Shown one piece after another: positions 1 through 7,480 of a stretch of DNA of 52,183 nucleotides. Both the position numbers and the translations under genes were made by a program. Below the pieces are notes generated by a model. It was not told where the DNA came from. It did no database searches and saw only the letters and a program-made list of their open reading frames with translations. This stretch comes from Bacteroidaceae bacterium (GTDB lineage Bacteria; Bacteroidota; Bacteroidia; Bacteroidales; Bacteroidaceae), in assembly GCA_017503235.1 (NCBI GenBank), contig JAFVTL010000123.1, positions 1-52,183 of the forward strand. The letters are read 5' to 3'. Each line of letters starts with the position of its first letter. Position 1 is the first letter of the stretch.

Positions 1-30
1 GTAATTTTGCGGTTTCAACACTGCAAGATT

Positions 31-174
31 ATGAATAAAGGTAAGTTTATCTTCTCTCAAGCCATTGATTTTCTCCCTAGATACGAGTTCGACAAAATTG
101 TCAACAAGTACAATGGTGATTATCGATACAGACATTTAACCAGTTACAATCATTTGCTACACCTGATTTTTGGC
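31..174 (+). pseudogene. IS4-family transposase, N-terminal remnant
   Basis: The reading frame from the ATG at 31 gives a peptide beginning MNKGKFIFSQAIDFLPRYEF and continuing to HLTSYNHLLHLIFG. This is typical of the N-terminal DUF4372 domain of IS4-type transposases common in Bacteroidetes. After about 174 the similarity stops and the frame runs out at 228 with unrelated residues, because the sequence has passed into the 3' end of the opposing HTH gene. Only some 48 residues of a protein normally near 400 aa remain, so it is a dead fragment. No inverted repeat of the insertion sequence is visible in the window. Confidence 0.75.
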
Positions 175-447
175 CTCATTCATCAATTTAATAATATCAC
201 TTTCACGATAGAAGCACTTACCACCTAATTTTACTTTAGGAAGATAACCTTCTTTTGACCAACGCCATAAGGTAGGCTTGCTAATACCATACTTCTCTAC
301 GGTTTCAGCTATGGTTAGATACTTGTCTGATTTGGCAGAATACTTTTCACGTTCTGCCAATAATTCCAATGCAAATTCCTTCAAATCCGCTGCACTAATA
401 ACCAATTGAATATTGGGGGTAGTGTTGATAATTTCCTTGATGCTCAT
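157..447 (-). CDS. Excisionase-like helix-turn-helix protein
   Basis: A 96-aa protein. Residues about 43-90 form a MerR/excisionase-type HTH domain (YLTIAETVEKYGISKPTLWR, then WSKEGYLPKVKLGGKCFYRE and SDIIKLM). The family binds DNA and is often found next to integrases and mobile elements as a recombination directionality factor or small regulator. The N-terminal 40 residues are a predicted helical extension without a family I recognise. The last codons overlap the junction with the truncated transposase, so the native C-terminus may have been altered. No integrase is in view, so the role is inferred from the fold only. Confidence 0.75.
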   Translation of the reverse strand: MSIKEIINTTPNIQLVISAADLKEFALELLAEREKYSAKSDKYLTIAETVEKYGISKPTLWRWSKEGYLPKVKLGGKCFYRESDIIKLMNEAKNQV

Positions 448-525
448 ATTTCTTTCTTTTTTTATAGTGGATAATGAGGAAAGGTAGAAGAAAATTACAG
501 GGATATATTTTTACCAGTCAATTTT

Positions 526-690
526 ATGACAGATACTATGGGTCGTATGCACTCAGATGCTCAATTCGCTGGTTCTTCATCAGTTCCTGCTCACGTAGAA
601 ATGATGGGCTTCTTGGGTATCGGTAACAACCCGATGGTAGGTTGTACAGTGGCTTGCGCCGTTGACGTTGCTCAGGCTTTGAATAAGTAA
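526..690 (+). pseudogene. 3' stub of a lost, probably highly expressed gene
   Basis: The frame ending at the TAA at 688-690 encodes GRMHSDAQFAGSSSVPAHVE, then MMGFLGIGNNPMVGCTVACA and VDVAQALNK. It looks like the conserved C-terminus of a cytosolic enzyme, but I cannot name the family with confidence. Codon choice (GGT, CGT, GCT, TTC, AAC) resembles the strongly biased genes further on, such as mmdA. The frame is open only back to 478, and no plausible start or upstream domain exists. The 5' part therefore seems to have been replaced by the HTH/IS material to the left. A good terminator follows the stop. Confidence 0.55.
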
Positions 691-714
691 TTTACTGATT
701 CAAATAACTTGAAG

Positions 715-743
715 AGAGCTTTCCAAAGGAAAGCTCTTTTTTT
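715..743 (+). terminator. Rho-independent terminator of the lost gene
   Basis: A perfect 10-bp stem (AGAGCTTTCC / GGAAAGCTCT) with a 3-nt loop is followed by a run of T. It lies 25 bp after the stop codon of the truncated gene. Confidence 0.9.
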
Positions 744-870
744 ATCTTATTCAGCGAGGGCTATTATCATTTACTGATTCTTTCAATCCTTTCACAAACA
801 AGTTTTTATACGCCTCCTTCAAATCTATTGAAAGGAATGAATTATCTATAAGTTCCAACTATTAGCTTTA

Positions 871-1065
871 TTATTTGTCAATCGTCACTGATTTTAGCCG
901 ATTGTAATTCTTCACCAAACAAATTAAGAGTTGATTGACTTTATTCATCCGAACTGTTGGTTTACCATTTTCCAATTCTCTAATGATTGATGCTACCATA
1001 TGCTCCATAAAAGCAGATATTGCACCCACCCAAACAATGTTCATTTCTGCTTTCACACCTTTCAA
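871..1065 (-). CDS. Small hypothetical protein, possibly a remnant
   Basis: A 64-aa open frame (starts at 1065 or 1044) with a plausible helical peptide including ASIIRELENGKPTVRMNKVN and QLLICLVKNYNRL. No family is recognised. Its first codons lie inside the left end of the VirE/HU cassette (1043-1064), so if it is real its start was supplied by that insertion. Just beyond its stop, another frame of the same strand reads LSIDLKEAYKNLFVKGLKES (about 850-780), which suggests a longer ancestral gene broken by frameshift. Treated as a low-confidence remnant. Confidence 0.3.
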   Translation of the reverse strand: MKGVKAEMNIVWVGAISAFMEHMVASIIRELENGKPTVRMNKVNQLLICLVKNYNRLKSVTIDK

Positions 1066-1100
1066 GGGGATCTAAACATTTGACAATCAAAGCATACAAG

Positions 1101-1130
1101 TGAAAGGAGGCAGAATTCTGCCTCCTTTCA
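1101..1130. terminator. Perfect 30-bp palindrome after the VirE-like gene
   Basis: TGAAAGGAGG, CAGAATTCTG, CCTCCTTTCA form one uninterrupted palindrome 4 bp past the VirE stop. It can form a 13-14 bp hairpin in RNA. There is no strong T run after it, so termination is possible but not certain. It shares the TGAAAGGAGG motif with the cassette ends. Confidence 0.5.
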
Positions 1131-1134
1131 CCTT

Positions 1135-2364
1135 TCACAGAGTGACGACGCGATACTGGTTGCCGTAGCGGGTATGGACGCGTTCGACTCCTAACCCCAC
1201 CAGCAATTTTGCAAAGGAGTTGGGATTGCTTCCACGAAGGGCCGCCGGGAAGTTCTTCTGCAACTTGTAATAAATCTCCATGGCCGAAAGACGGACGCCC
1301 TCCTCTCCTTCCTTGGGCAAGCGGAAGCATTTGAAGAACACTTCCTGTTCGGGCAGCTGGCGATAGAAAAGCTTGTTGTGCTTCTGAATCGCCCGTTCTT
1401 CCTCCGTGGTGAACCAATAGCGTTCACCCGACAGAAGTTCCGCCTTCAACTGGGCATAGAGCTGCCCATGGTCGGGCTTCGTGCAATCAATCTTCTCCAG
1501 CACCTCCACGCAGAGGAAGCGGCGGCTTCCCGTCGTGTCGGTCAGCAGTTCCTTCTGGTTGCTCGTGCCGATGAACGAGGCCACCCTCGGAAGCTGGCTG
1601 TAGTAGCTACGGTGCGACTTGCGGAAGTTCAGCTTCTTGAGCTGCATCAAGTTCTTCAGCGTCGCCATTGCGCGGGTGCCGTAGCGGTCAAATTCATCCA
1701 AGTTCACCAAGCCGAAGTAAGAGAGTTTCTGTTCGCATCCGCTCATGCTCGTGATGTCGAACTTGTCGGTGTAGAAGCGTTGCAGTTCCTCGGGCATGAG
1801 GATGCTGCAGAACGTCGATTTGCAACGTCCCTGCTCTGTGCTGATTAGCAGCGGAGCCACCGCATTGGCGCACTGGCCGGACAGGTTCATCCATTGGGCG
1901 GCCATGCCCAACATCCAGCGATGGAAGCCGTCCGTCCAAAGGGGAAGGTCGGACACCCGAAGGGCCAGTTCATGCACCCTGTCCACCCCATCCCACTCGG
2001 GAAGGCTTTCCATGTAGCTGAGGAACGGATGGAAGTCCGTCACCTTCTGCGAACAGAGCAGACGGCTCACATCCTTATCCCAACAGTTCACGCCTTGTGC
2101 CTTCGCCTCCAGGCAGAGGGTGTTCAACGCCCGTTGGTCCACCTGACGGAAGGAGCCTGTCACATCGTCCTTCCGGCGATATTCCGTCTGTTCGGTCAGC
2201 ACGTTGAAGCGGAATTCGTACGTTTCCGTCAGATATTCCTCCAACTGCTGCAGCATCATTACTTGTGCGGGTCTTGCCACACGTTCCTTTCTCGTTCTTG
2301 CCTCGCATTGCGGGCATTTTCCTGAGAACAATCGTTCCAAAATTTGCTTCATTTCCTGAATCAT
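1135..2364 (-). CDS. VirE-family P-loop ATPase (primase-helicase-like)
   Basis: A 409-aa protein of the virulence-associated E / D5-like helicase family, related to the replicative ATPases of phages and satellites. A putative Cys pair (CPQC, residues 17-20) comes first. The ATPase core follows: a P-loop at about 171-182 (ISTEQGRCKSTF), a Walker B segment (FGLVNLDEFDR, about 217-227) and an arginine-rich sensor region (FIGTSNQKELLTDTTGSRRF, about 265-284). The P-loop has Cys where the classical GK(S/T) has Gly, though Lys and Ser/Thr are kept. It lacks the N-terminal primase-like domain of longer Bacteroides relatives. It diverges from the HU-like gene, and the intergenic region carries iterons. 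Start at 2364; the ATG four codons later is an alternative. Confidence 0.75.
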   Translation of the reverse strand: MIQEMKQILERLFSGKCPQCEARTRKERVARPAQVMMLQQLEEYLTETYEFRFNVLTEQTEYRRKDDVTGSFRQVDQRALNTLCLEAKAQGVNCWDKDVSRLLCSQKVTDFHPFLSYMESLPEWDGVDRVHELALRVSDLPLWTDGFHRWMLGMAAQWMNLSGQCANAVAPLLISTEQGRCKSTFCSILMPEELQRFYTDKFDITSMSGCEQKLSYFGLVNLDEFDRYGTRAMATLKNLMQLKKLNFRKSHRSYYSQLPRVASFIGTSNQKELLTDTTGSRRFLCVEVLEKIDCTKPDHGQLYAQLKAELLSGERYWFTTEEERAIQKHNKLFYRQLPEQEVFFKCFRLPKEGEEGVRLSAMEIYYKLQKNFPAALRGSNPNSFAKLLVGLGVERVHTRYGNQYRVVTL

Positions 2365-2462
2365 TTTTGTGTTGCTTTAGCGTTTAACATGCTGCGAAAA
2401 TAATACCATAAAATGCTGAATGCAAATATTTTACGAGAAATATGCACTAATTGCAAGTCGCC

Positions 2463-2506
2463 GCCAAAGTCGTTGTACATACACGCCGAAGTCGTTGCAA
2501 TTCGAT
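2463..2506. repeat. Two direct repeats with 22-bp period
   Basis: GCC(A/G)AAGTCGTTG occurs at 2463-2475 and 2485-2497, exactly 22 bp apart. The pair lies in the VirE side of the divergent intergenic region, just before the four-unit iteron array. Confidence 0.6.
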
Positions 2507-2520
2507 GGGATATCAGGTGT

Positions 2521-2608
2521 GTCACTTGAGTGAGTCAATTGAGTCACATCAGTGAGTCGGTCGTGTCACAAGTGTGAGTCAGTCGCTTCACTTGAGTGAC
2601 ACACCCGA
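2521..2608. repeat. Four 22-bp iterons in the divergent intergenic region
   Basis: Set out in rows of 22 bp from 2521, the sequence gives four units starting at 2521, 2543, 2565 and 2587. Each begins (G/T)TCAC-NNN-(A/T)GTGA, so each contains the palindrome TCAC-N4-GTGA. Three of the four continue with GTC. The remaining bases vary. Such a layout is typical of iterons at plasmid or phage origins, or of multi-site operators. Here it lies between a helicase-like ATPase gene and an HU-like gene, upstream of the HU promoter. Confidence 0.7.
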
Positions 2609-2636
2609 TATATTTGCATATTACAATTACTTTTAC

Positions 2637-2644
2637 TACATTTG
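2637..2644 (+). promoter_or_regulatory. Bacteroides -7 box for the HU-like gene
   Basis: TACATTTG fits TAnnTTTG and lies 28 bp before the chosen ATG at 2673. A second match, TATATTTG at 2609-2616, directly abuts the iterons. Confidence 0.5.
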
Positions 2645-2672
2645 TCAACGAATCAACCTATGCAATTACACC

Positions 2673-3296
2673 ATGTCCATCCATTATGAATTTTATCGCA
2701 ACCCCAATTCGGAGGGAACAAACAAGAAACGATATCATGCCCGGGTAGTCAGTTATGGTACCGTCAAAACGGATCGTCTCGCCAAAGAAATCCAGAAAGA
2801 ATGCGGATTGTCGCACGTCGATGTGAAAGCCGTGATTATGACATTGGCCGACAAGCTGGCCGAACACTTGGGAGAAGGAAGAAAAGTACACTTGGACGAC
2901 ATCGGATTGTTTCAAGTGAACTTGCGTTGCAAGCAGGAAGTACGCACCATGAATGGTGCCCGTGCGGAAAACATCGAGTTCAAATCCGTTTCCTTCCGTG
3001 CGGACGGCTCCTTGAAAGACAGCTTGAAAGCGCAGAAAATCAGGCGTTCACGCTACAAGCCACACTCCTTCCCGCATTCGGAAGCAAACATCGAGGCCCT
3101 GCTGACCAAGCACTTTACCAAAAGGGAGGCCATCAGCCGTCGCGAATTCCAATACCTTACGGGCTTGGTCAAATCCACCGCTCTCCGTACCATCAAGAAA
3201 CTGGTGGAAGCCGGCAAGCTGAAGAACATCGGAAGCACCCGAAGCCCGTTGTACATCCCTACCCCCGGCCATTACGGAAGTGTGACAGGTGTGTAA
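2673..3296 (+). CDS. HU-like DNA-binding protein with C-terminal winged helix
   Basis: A 207-aa protein. The start at 2673 (MSIHYEFYRNPNSEG) is preferred over the upstream in-frame ATG at 2574, because relatives begin with this motif and the longer N-terminus would lie inside the iteron array. Residues 1-110 are an HU/IHF-type domain of the Bacteroidetes subtype (TDRLAKEIQKECGLSHVDVK, HLDDIGLFQV). Residues about 130-195 look like a winged helix (AISRREFQYLTGLVKSTALR, then TIKKLVEAGKLKNIGS), usual in this family. It probably binds or bends DNA at the nearby iterons. It is divergent from the VirE-like gene, a pairing seen elsewhere in Bacteroides genomes. Confidence 0.8.
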   Translation: MSIHYEFYRNPNSEGTNKKRYHARVVSYGTVKTDRLAKEIQKECGLSHVDVKAVIMTLADKLAEHLGEGRKVHLDDIGLFQVNLRCKQEVRTMNGARAENIEFKSVSFRADGSLKDSLKAQKIRRSRYKPHSFPHSEANIEALLTKHFTKREAISRREFQYLTGLVKSTALRTIKKLVEAGKLKNIGSTRSPLYIPTPGHYGSVTGV

Positions 3297-3442
3297 GACT
3301 GTTTTTCAACCTCCTTTCACATCGGCGCACTGACAATCAAAATCTTAGGCCGCCGTGAAAGGAGTGAAAGCAGAAATCAATAAAATCATTGTACGGATAG
3401 AAGAAAAGTAAAAAGTTCCTACAGATATTCAAAAACAATCAT

Positions 3443-3450
3443 TAACTTTG
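3443..3450 (+). promoter_or_regulatory. -7 box for the GH9 gene
   Basis: TAACTTTG matches TAnnTTTG, 29 bp upstream of the ATG at 3480. It sits just outside the right end of the VirE/HU cassette, so the cassette lies directly upstream of this promoter. Confidence 0.55.
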
Positions 3451-3479
3451 ACAGCAGACAATCAAAAAGACAACCGCCT

Positions 3480-5795
3480 ATGAAATGGAAAACACTGACA
3501 GCCACCCTACTGATGGCCATGGCCATGCTGGCACCTGAAGGAGCCGGAGCCGCCAAACTGCTGAAACTGAAAGTAATCGACAAGGACTACCTGATGCTGC
3601 ACTTCCGCGACGGCGAAGTGCGCTACCGCGACGACGCCACAGGCCCCAGCGCCTACCTCGGACACTCCTTTGCCGAAGGCGACGACACACTCGTAGTGTT
3701 CGCCCCAAGGCTCGTCACCGACCAAGTGGCAGAAGCCACCGCCTGGAGCATCACCTCGGCCGACGACAAAGCCTACGGAACGAAGACACCCACAGCCGTA
3801 TGGCGCAAGTCAAAGCCCATGAACACCGACAACACGCTGACCAGCGAACTCGACCACTGGATCTTCCTCCGCCTGCCCCAATCCATGAAGCAGGGATGCA
3901 CCTACACCGTCAGCATCCCACAAGCCATCGGATCGGACACTCCGCAGGCAGAAGTGAAATTCGACATCTGGACGTCGCAGTCCGAAGCCGTACACGTCAA
4001 CATCCTGGGATACACGCCCCAGGAGGCCGTGAAAGCAGCCGACCTCTACCTGTGGCTGGGCGACGGCGGAGCACGCGACTATTCCTCCTTCGAAGGCAAG
4101 AAGGTATACCTCTACAACGTGAATACCGGCAAGAAGAGCAAGGTGGGCAACGTGAAGTTCTGGAAACCCGCCTCGGAAGCCGAAAAGGAAGCCAACCGCA
4201 AGAACATGACAGGAAGCGACGTGTGGAACATCGACTTCAAGGCCGCACGCCCCGGACGCTACCGCCTCGTGGTGGAAGATGTAGGCTGCAGCATGGACTT
4301 CGACATCGACAATGAAGTATACTACCAGCCCTACCGCTACTCCGTGCGCGGATACTACTACATGCGACTGGGCGAACCCATCGACTCGGCCATCACACCC
4401 GTGCCCCGCCAGCCCATGTTCATCCCCGAAGTGGACCCCGTAGGATTCACCGTATACAAGACCGACCTCCACCCCTGGCATCCCGACTGGCGCAAGCTGC
4501 GCGGCGACGTGTGGGACGAGCCCCACTTCAAGCCCGCACTCGAATCGGCCTTCTGGCAGCACCGCCTGCCCGGCAACCCCGTCAATACAGAAGTACGAGG
4601 CGGACACTCCGATGCCATGGACTGGGACCGCCATCTGGCCCACGTCAGCAACATCTACGACATGCTCCTGCCCTACCTCCTCACCCACGGACGCATCGCT
4701 GAAGACAACCTCAGCATCCGCGAAAGCGGCAACGGAATACCCGACATCATCGACGAAGCCCGCAACGAAGCCGACTTCTTCCTGAGCATCCGCGACGGCG
4801 AAGGCTACTCGCAAGGCGTGACGAATCCCGACCAGAACTGGAGCATCATGTTCCAGGCCGGCTGCACCACCATGGCAGCCTGGGCCAACGCAGCCAACTG
4901 CGCCATCCTGGCCGAAGCCTTCCGCATACACGGCGACAAGCAGCTCCGCCAATACTACACCGACGAAGCCATCAAGGCATTCGAATACGCCGGCAAGCAG
5001 AGCAACCAACAGCTGGACGACCTGCAGGACGTGGGAAGCGCACGCATGCGCGGCCGCGACTTCCGGCAGATGGCAGCCGCATACCTCTATAACGTAACCG
5101 GCGACACCCGCTGGGAAGACATCATGGCCGAAGAAAGCGTGATGAAGAACGGAACAGCCCCCGTCTTCAACAAAGACCGCGACGCCTACTACCAGATCTG
5201 GGCCACAGCTGCCTATCTGACCTGTCCGCAAGAACGCCACTACCCCGAACTCTACCGCAACATGAAGGCCAGCGTCAACGCACAAGCCGACGAAAACAAC
5301 GTCAGCCACATGACAACCCGCCCATCGCGACGCACCGCCAACGACCCACGCTGGCAAGTGAGCGAAAACCTCCAGATGGTGATGATGGCCCACTACATAG
5401 CCGACAACGCACAGCGTAAAGCCCAACTGGAACAAGCCATGTACCTGGAAGCCGGATGGGGACTGGGAAGAAACCCGTCGAACACCGTCGAAATGACCGG
5501 ACTGGGCGAACGCCACATCGTAGACTGCTACACCACCGGACGCAACGATGGCACTCCGGGCTCACACCCGGGCCAGACACCCTTCAACGGCACCGAAACA
5601 TGGTCGCCCGGCAACGGTGGCGATGCACGCATCATCCTCGGCCGCTGCTACCCCGACTGGTACACCGCCGGATGGCCTCAACAGGAGTCGTTCTTCAACA
5701 TCCGCTACATGTGGGTGAACGGCGAATTCACACCACGCGAAACCATGCGTGGAAAGATGGCCCTGCTGGGATACCTCTACGGCATCCGCAAATGA
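3480..5795 (+). CDS. Glycoside hydrolase family 9 protein, secreted
   Basis: A 771-aa protein with a signal peptide (about residues 1-24, cleavage near GAGA|AKLL). An N-terminal Ig-like beta domain of the cellulase_N type follows (to about 300), then a GH9 (alpha/alpha)6 barrel. GH9 marks: GGHSDAMDWDRHL (about 373-385) carries the Asp pair that activates water, ESGNGIPDIIDEARNEADF (about 418-436) is the hallmark helix, and GLGRNPSNTVEMTGLGERH (about 661-679) is the usual C-terminal motif. The catalytic acid cannot be assigned by eye; the Glu in YMWVNGEF is a candidate. The family cleaves beta-glucans such as cellulose or mixed-linkage glucan. No SusC/SusD pair is adjacent, so the substrate is unknown. 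The gene is strikingly C-rich at third positions. Confidence 0.85.
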   Translation: MKWKTLTATLLMAMAMLAPEGAGAAKLLKLKVIDKDYLMLHFRDGEVRYRDDATGPSAYLGHSFAEGDDTLVVFAPRLVTDQVAEATAWSITSADDKAYGTKTPTAVWRKSKPMNTDNTLTSELDHWIFLRLPQSMKQGCTYTVSIPQAIGSDTPQAEVKFDIWTSQSEAVHVNILGYTPQEAVKAADLYLWLGDGGARDYSSFEGKKVYLYNVNTGKKSKVGNVKFWKPASEAEKEANRKNMTGSDVWNIDFKAARPGRYRLVVEDVGCSMDFDIDNEVYYQPYRYSVRGYYYMRLGEPIDSAITPVPRQPMFIPEVDPVGFTVYKTDLHPWHPDWRKLRGDVWDEPHFKPALESAFWQHRLPGNPVNTEVRGGHSDAMDWDRHLAHVSNIYDMLLPYLLTHGRIAEDNLSIRESGNGIPDIIDEARNEADFFLSIRDGEGYSQGVTNPDQNWSIMFQAGCTTMAAWANAANCAILAEAFRIHGDKQLRQYYTDEAIKAFEYAGKQSNQQLDDLQDVGSARMRGRDFRQMAAAYLYNVTGDTRWEDIMAEESVMKNGTAPVFNKDRDAYYQIWATAAYLTCPQERHYPELYRNMKASVNAQADENNVSHMTTRPSRRTANDPRWQVSENLQMVMMAHYIADNAQRKAQLEQAMYLEAGWGLGRNPSNTVEMTGLGERHIVDCYTTGRNDGTPGSHPGQTPFNGTETWSPGNGGDARIILGRCYPDWYTAGWPQQESFFNIRYMWVNGEFTPRETMRGKMALLGYLYGIRK

Positions 5796-5813
5796 CGACT
5801 GCAACATAAAGGA

Positions 5814-5841
5814 AAGAGGGTGGCATCAAAGTCACCCTCTT
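5814..5841 (+). terminator. Terminator after the GH9 gene
   Basis: Stem AAGAGGGTG / CACCCTCTT around a 10-nt loop, 18 bp after the stop. The T run after it is weak (TCCATTT). Confidence 0.75.
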
Positions 5842-5934
5842 CCATTTCATACCGCTCAGAGTCATTCAGGCCCTCAACCCTAAACATTTCTCTTCATGAA
5901 TTGTTATCCCTCTAAAAACCAAAAACTACGATTT

Positions 5935-6384
5935 ATGAAGAATTTCCTGTTTCCAAGGCCCGACGAATCGACGGCCTATTCCCTGTTTCTGTTGGCATTC
6001 CGCCTGATGTTCGGCATTCTGCTGATGATTCACGGATTCCAAAAAGTCTACAACTACACCGAGCTGGTCGAGACCTTCCCCGACCCGTTCACCATAGGCA
6101 ACCAGGCGTCACTGCTATTGGTCGTCATCGCCGAACTGCTTTGCCCGCTCGCCTTCATCTTCGGGTTCCTCTACCGGCTCTGCCTCCTCCCGATGATTGC
6201 CACCATGGCAGTAGCCTTCTTCTACATACACGGCATGAGTCTGGCCGAAGGCGAACTGGCCTTCCTCTACCTGCTTCTGTTCATCATGATGTACATAGCC
6301 GGAGCCGGCAAATTCTCGATAGACGCCATGATCTACCGATACATGAACAAGCAGTACGACCCTGACGAGGAATTTGTCCTATAA
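5935..6384 (+). CDS. DoxX-family inner membrane protein
   Basis: A 149-aa protein with four hydrophobic segments (for example LFLLAFRLMFGILLMIHGFQ, LLLVVIAELLCPLAFIFGFL and LAFLYLLLFIMMYIAGAG). It matches DoxX/DoxD-like proteins common in Bacteroidetes. The family is linked to redox or quinone-associated membrane functions, but the role of most members is unknown. The start at 5935 (MKNFLFPRPDES) is preferred over 5896 because relatives begin MKN(L/F)LFP. It is convergent with maf and their ends overlap by 6 bp: the maf stop at 6379-6381 directly abuts the doxX stop at 6382-6384. No separate terminator is visible between them. Confidence 0.8.
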   Translation: MKNFLFPRPDESTAYSLFLLAFRLMFGILLMIHGFQKVYNYTELVETFPDPFTIGNQASLLLVVIAELLCPLAFIFGFLYRLCLLPMIATMAVAFFYIHGMSLAEGELAFLYLLLFIMMYIAGAGKFSIDAMIYRYMNKQYDPDEEFVL

Positions 6385-6960
6385 CCGCTTCAGCTCCTGA
6401 TACAGACGCTGGATGGGCAGTCCCACAACATTGAAGTAACTGCCCTTGATGCTACGCACCCCCACGTATCCTATCCACTCCTGGATGCCATAGGCCCCCG
6501 CCTTGTCCATCGGCTGGTAACGGGATACGTAGTGGGTGATTTCCTCTTCGGTCAGGCGGTCGAAGGTCACATCCGTTACGGTTGCAAACGACTGCTGCCG
6601 GTCGATGGTAGTCAGACAAACACCCGTCACCACCTGATGCGTCTGTCCCGACAAGCGGCGGAGCATGTCACGCGCCTCCTCCTCGTCCTTCGGCTTTCCC
6701 ATCACCACGCCGTCCAGCCACACGATGGTGTCGGCGGTAATGATCAGCTCGTCGGGCTGCATCAGCGGACGATAAGCATCCGCCTTGCTACGCGCAATGT
6801 ACACCGGCACTTCCTCCATGCACAAGCCATCGGGATAGGACTCGTCAATGTCGGGCATGGTCTTCACCTCGTAACCGATGCCCAGTCCGCCCAGCAGTTC
6901 CTTCCTGCGGGGAGAGTTCGAGGCCAATACGACCTTGTATTTCTTCAGATTGTCCAGCAT
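6379..6960 (-). CDS. maf: Maf-like nucleoside triphosphate pyrophosphatase
   Basis: A 193-aa house-cleaning enzyme that hydrolyses non-canonical or modified nucleoside triphosphates to monophosphates. The family signature VVLASNSPRRKELLGGLGI lies at residues 9-27. The central ITADTIVWLDGVVMGKPKD (Asp and Lys) and SGQTHQVVTGVCL are typical of the dTTP/UTP (YhdE) branch. The start is set at 6960 (MLDNLKKYKVVLASN). The longer frame to 7056 runs through kdsC and is rejected. Last gene of a four-gene operon, one base after the kdsC stop. Confidence 0.92.
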   Translation of the reverse strand: MLDNLKKYKVVLASNSPRRKELLGGLGIGYEVKTMPDIDESYPDGLCMEEVPVYIARSKADAYRPLMQPDELIITADTIVWLDGVVMGKPKDEEEARDMLRRLSGQTHQVVTGVCLTTIDRQQSFATVTDVTFDRLTEEEITHYVSRYQPMDKAGAYGIQEWIGYVGVRSIKGSYFNVVGLPIQRLYQELKRL

Positions 6961-6961
6961 A

Positions 6962-7480
6962 TCACCACCCGAAAGCCTTTTCGTCCGACATCCATTTTCC
7001 TTGGGCCCTGAGCACCTGTTCGATGACATCACGACCGCATCCGTAACCACCGTCACGATGAGAGATATAGACCGAAATGCCCTTTATCTCGGGAGCCGCA
7101 TCGGCCGGACAACAAGGGCAACCGCACAGCTTCATGATTTCATAGTCAGGAATATCATCGCCCATATAGAGAATCTCCTCGTCCTTCAACTGATACTTCT
7201 CCTTCAGATGGGTATATTCGTTCATCTTCACCGCCGCACCCAGATATACATCCTTGATGCCCAATCCTTCGTAACGCTTGCGCACGGCTTCCGTCTTTCC
7301 GCCGGTGATGATGGCCACCACCAGTCCGCACTTTACCGCAAACTGCAGGGCATACCCGTCCTTGATGTTCACCGAGCGCATCGGTTCGCCATTGGGATGA
7401 AGGCTGATGGTCTCGCTACTGAGCACCCCGTCCACATCGAACACAAGGGCCTTAATCTTCTTCAAATCGTAATTTATCAT
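6962..7480 (-). CDS. kdsC: 3-deoxy-D-manno-octulosonate 8-phosphate phosphatase-like HAD enzyme
   Basis: A 172-aa cap-less HAD phosphatase of the KdsC type. Motif I is [20 protein letters not shown] (residues 14-33, DxDGV), motif [12 protein letters not shown], and motif [14 protein letters not shown]. KdsC removes phosphate from KDO-8-P in lipopolysaccharide core synthesis in the cytoplasm. The conserved C-terminal GGxGxGRD segment ([14 protein letters not shown]) used in tetramer active sites is present. The ATG overlaps the DUF2520 stop codon (ATGA), so the two genes are translationally coupled, and maf follows after 1 bp. Confidence 0.9.
   Translation of the reverse strand: MINYDLKKIKALVFDVDGVLSSETISLHPNGEPMRSVNIKDGYALQFAVKCGLVVAIITGGKTEAVRKRYEGLGIKDVYLGAAVKMNEYTHLKEKYQLKDEEILYMGDDIPDYEIMKLCGCPCCPADAAPEIKGISVYISHRDGGYGCGRDVIEQVLRAQGKWMSDEKAFGW

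Larger units (their letters stand above)
1043..3377. mobile_element. VirE/HU cassette bounded by matched inverted ends
   Basis: Two divergent genes (VirE-like ATPase, minus; HU-like protein, plus) are flanked by end blocks of the same layout. Reading outward from each gene, the block is CCTCCTTTCAC, then exactly 35 bp, then TGAAAGG(T or A)GTGAAAGC followed by AGAAAT. The blocks lie at 1043-1110 (inverted) and 3310-3377, each 68 bp. The outer 22 bp match at 21 positions and the inner 11 bp match fully. The 35-bp centre is only partly similar. Similarity stops beyond the ends. No target duplication is obvious and no transposase is inside. That the block is a mobile or once-mobile unit is inference. 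Confidence 0.45.

Noticed and set aside
1378-1848. Plus-strand open frame opposite the VirE-like gene
   Set aside because: Shadow frame of a GC-rich gene; the VirE ATPase motifs are on the minus strand.
3810-5516. Long open frame (568 aa) on the minus strand opposite the GH9 gene
   Set aside because: It is Val/Gly/His-rich, with no domain. It arises from the strong third-position C bias of the GH9 gene on the plus strand.
6379-6384. Possible misassembly at the overlapping doxX and maf stops
   Set aside because: Both proteins have normal family ends, and tight convergent overlaps of this kind are common.
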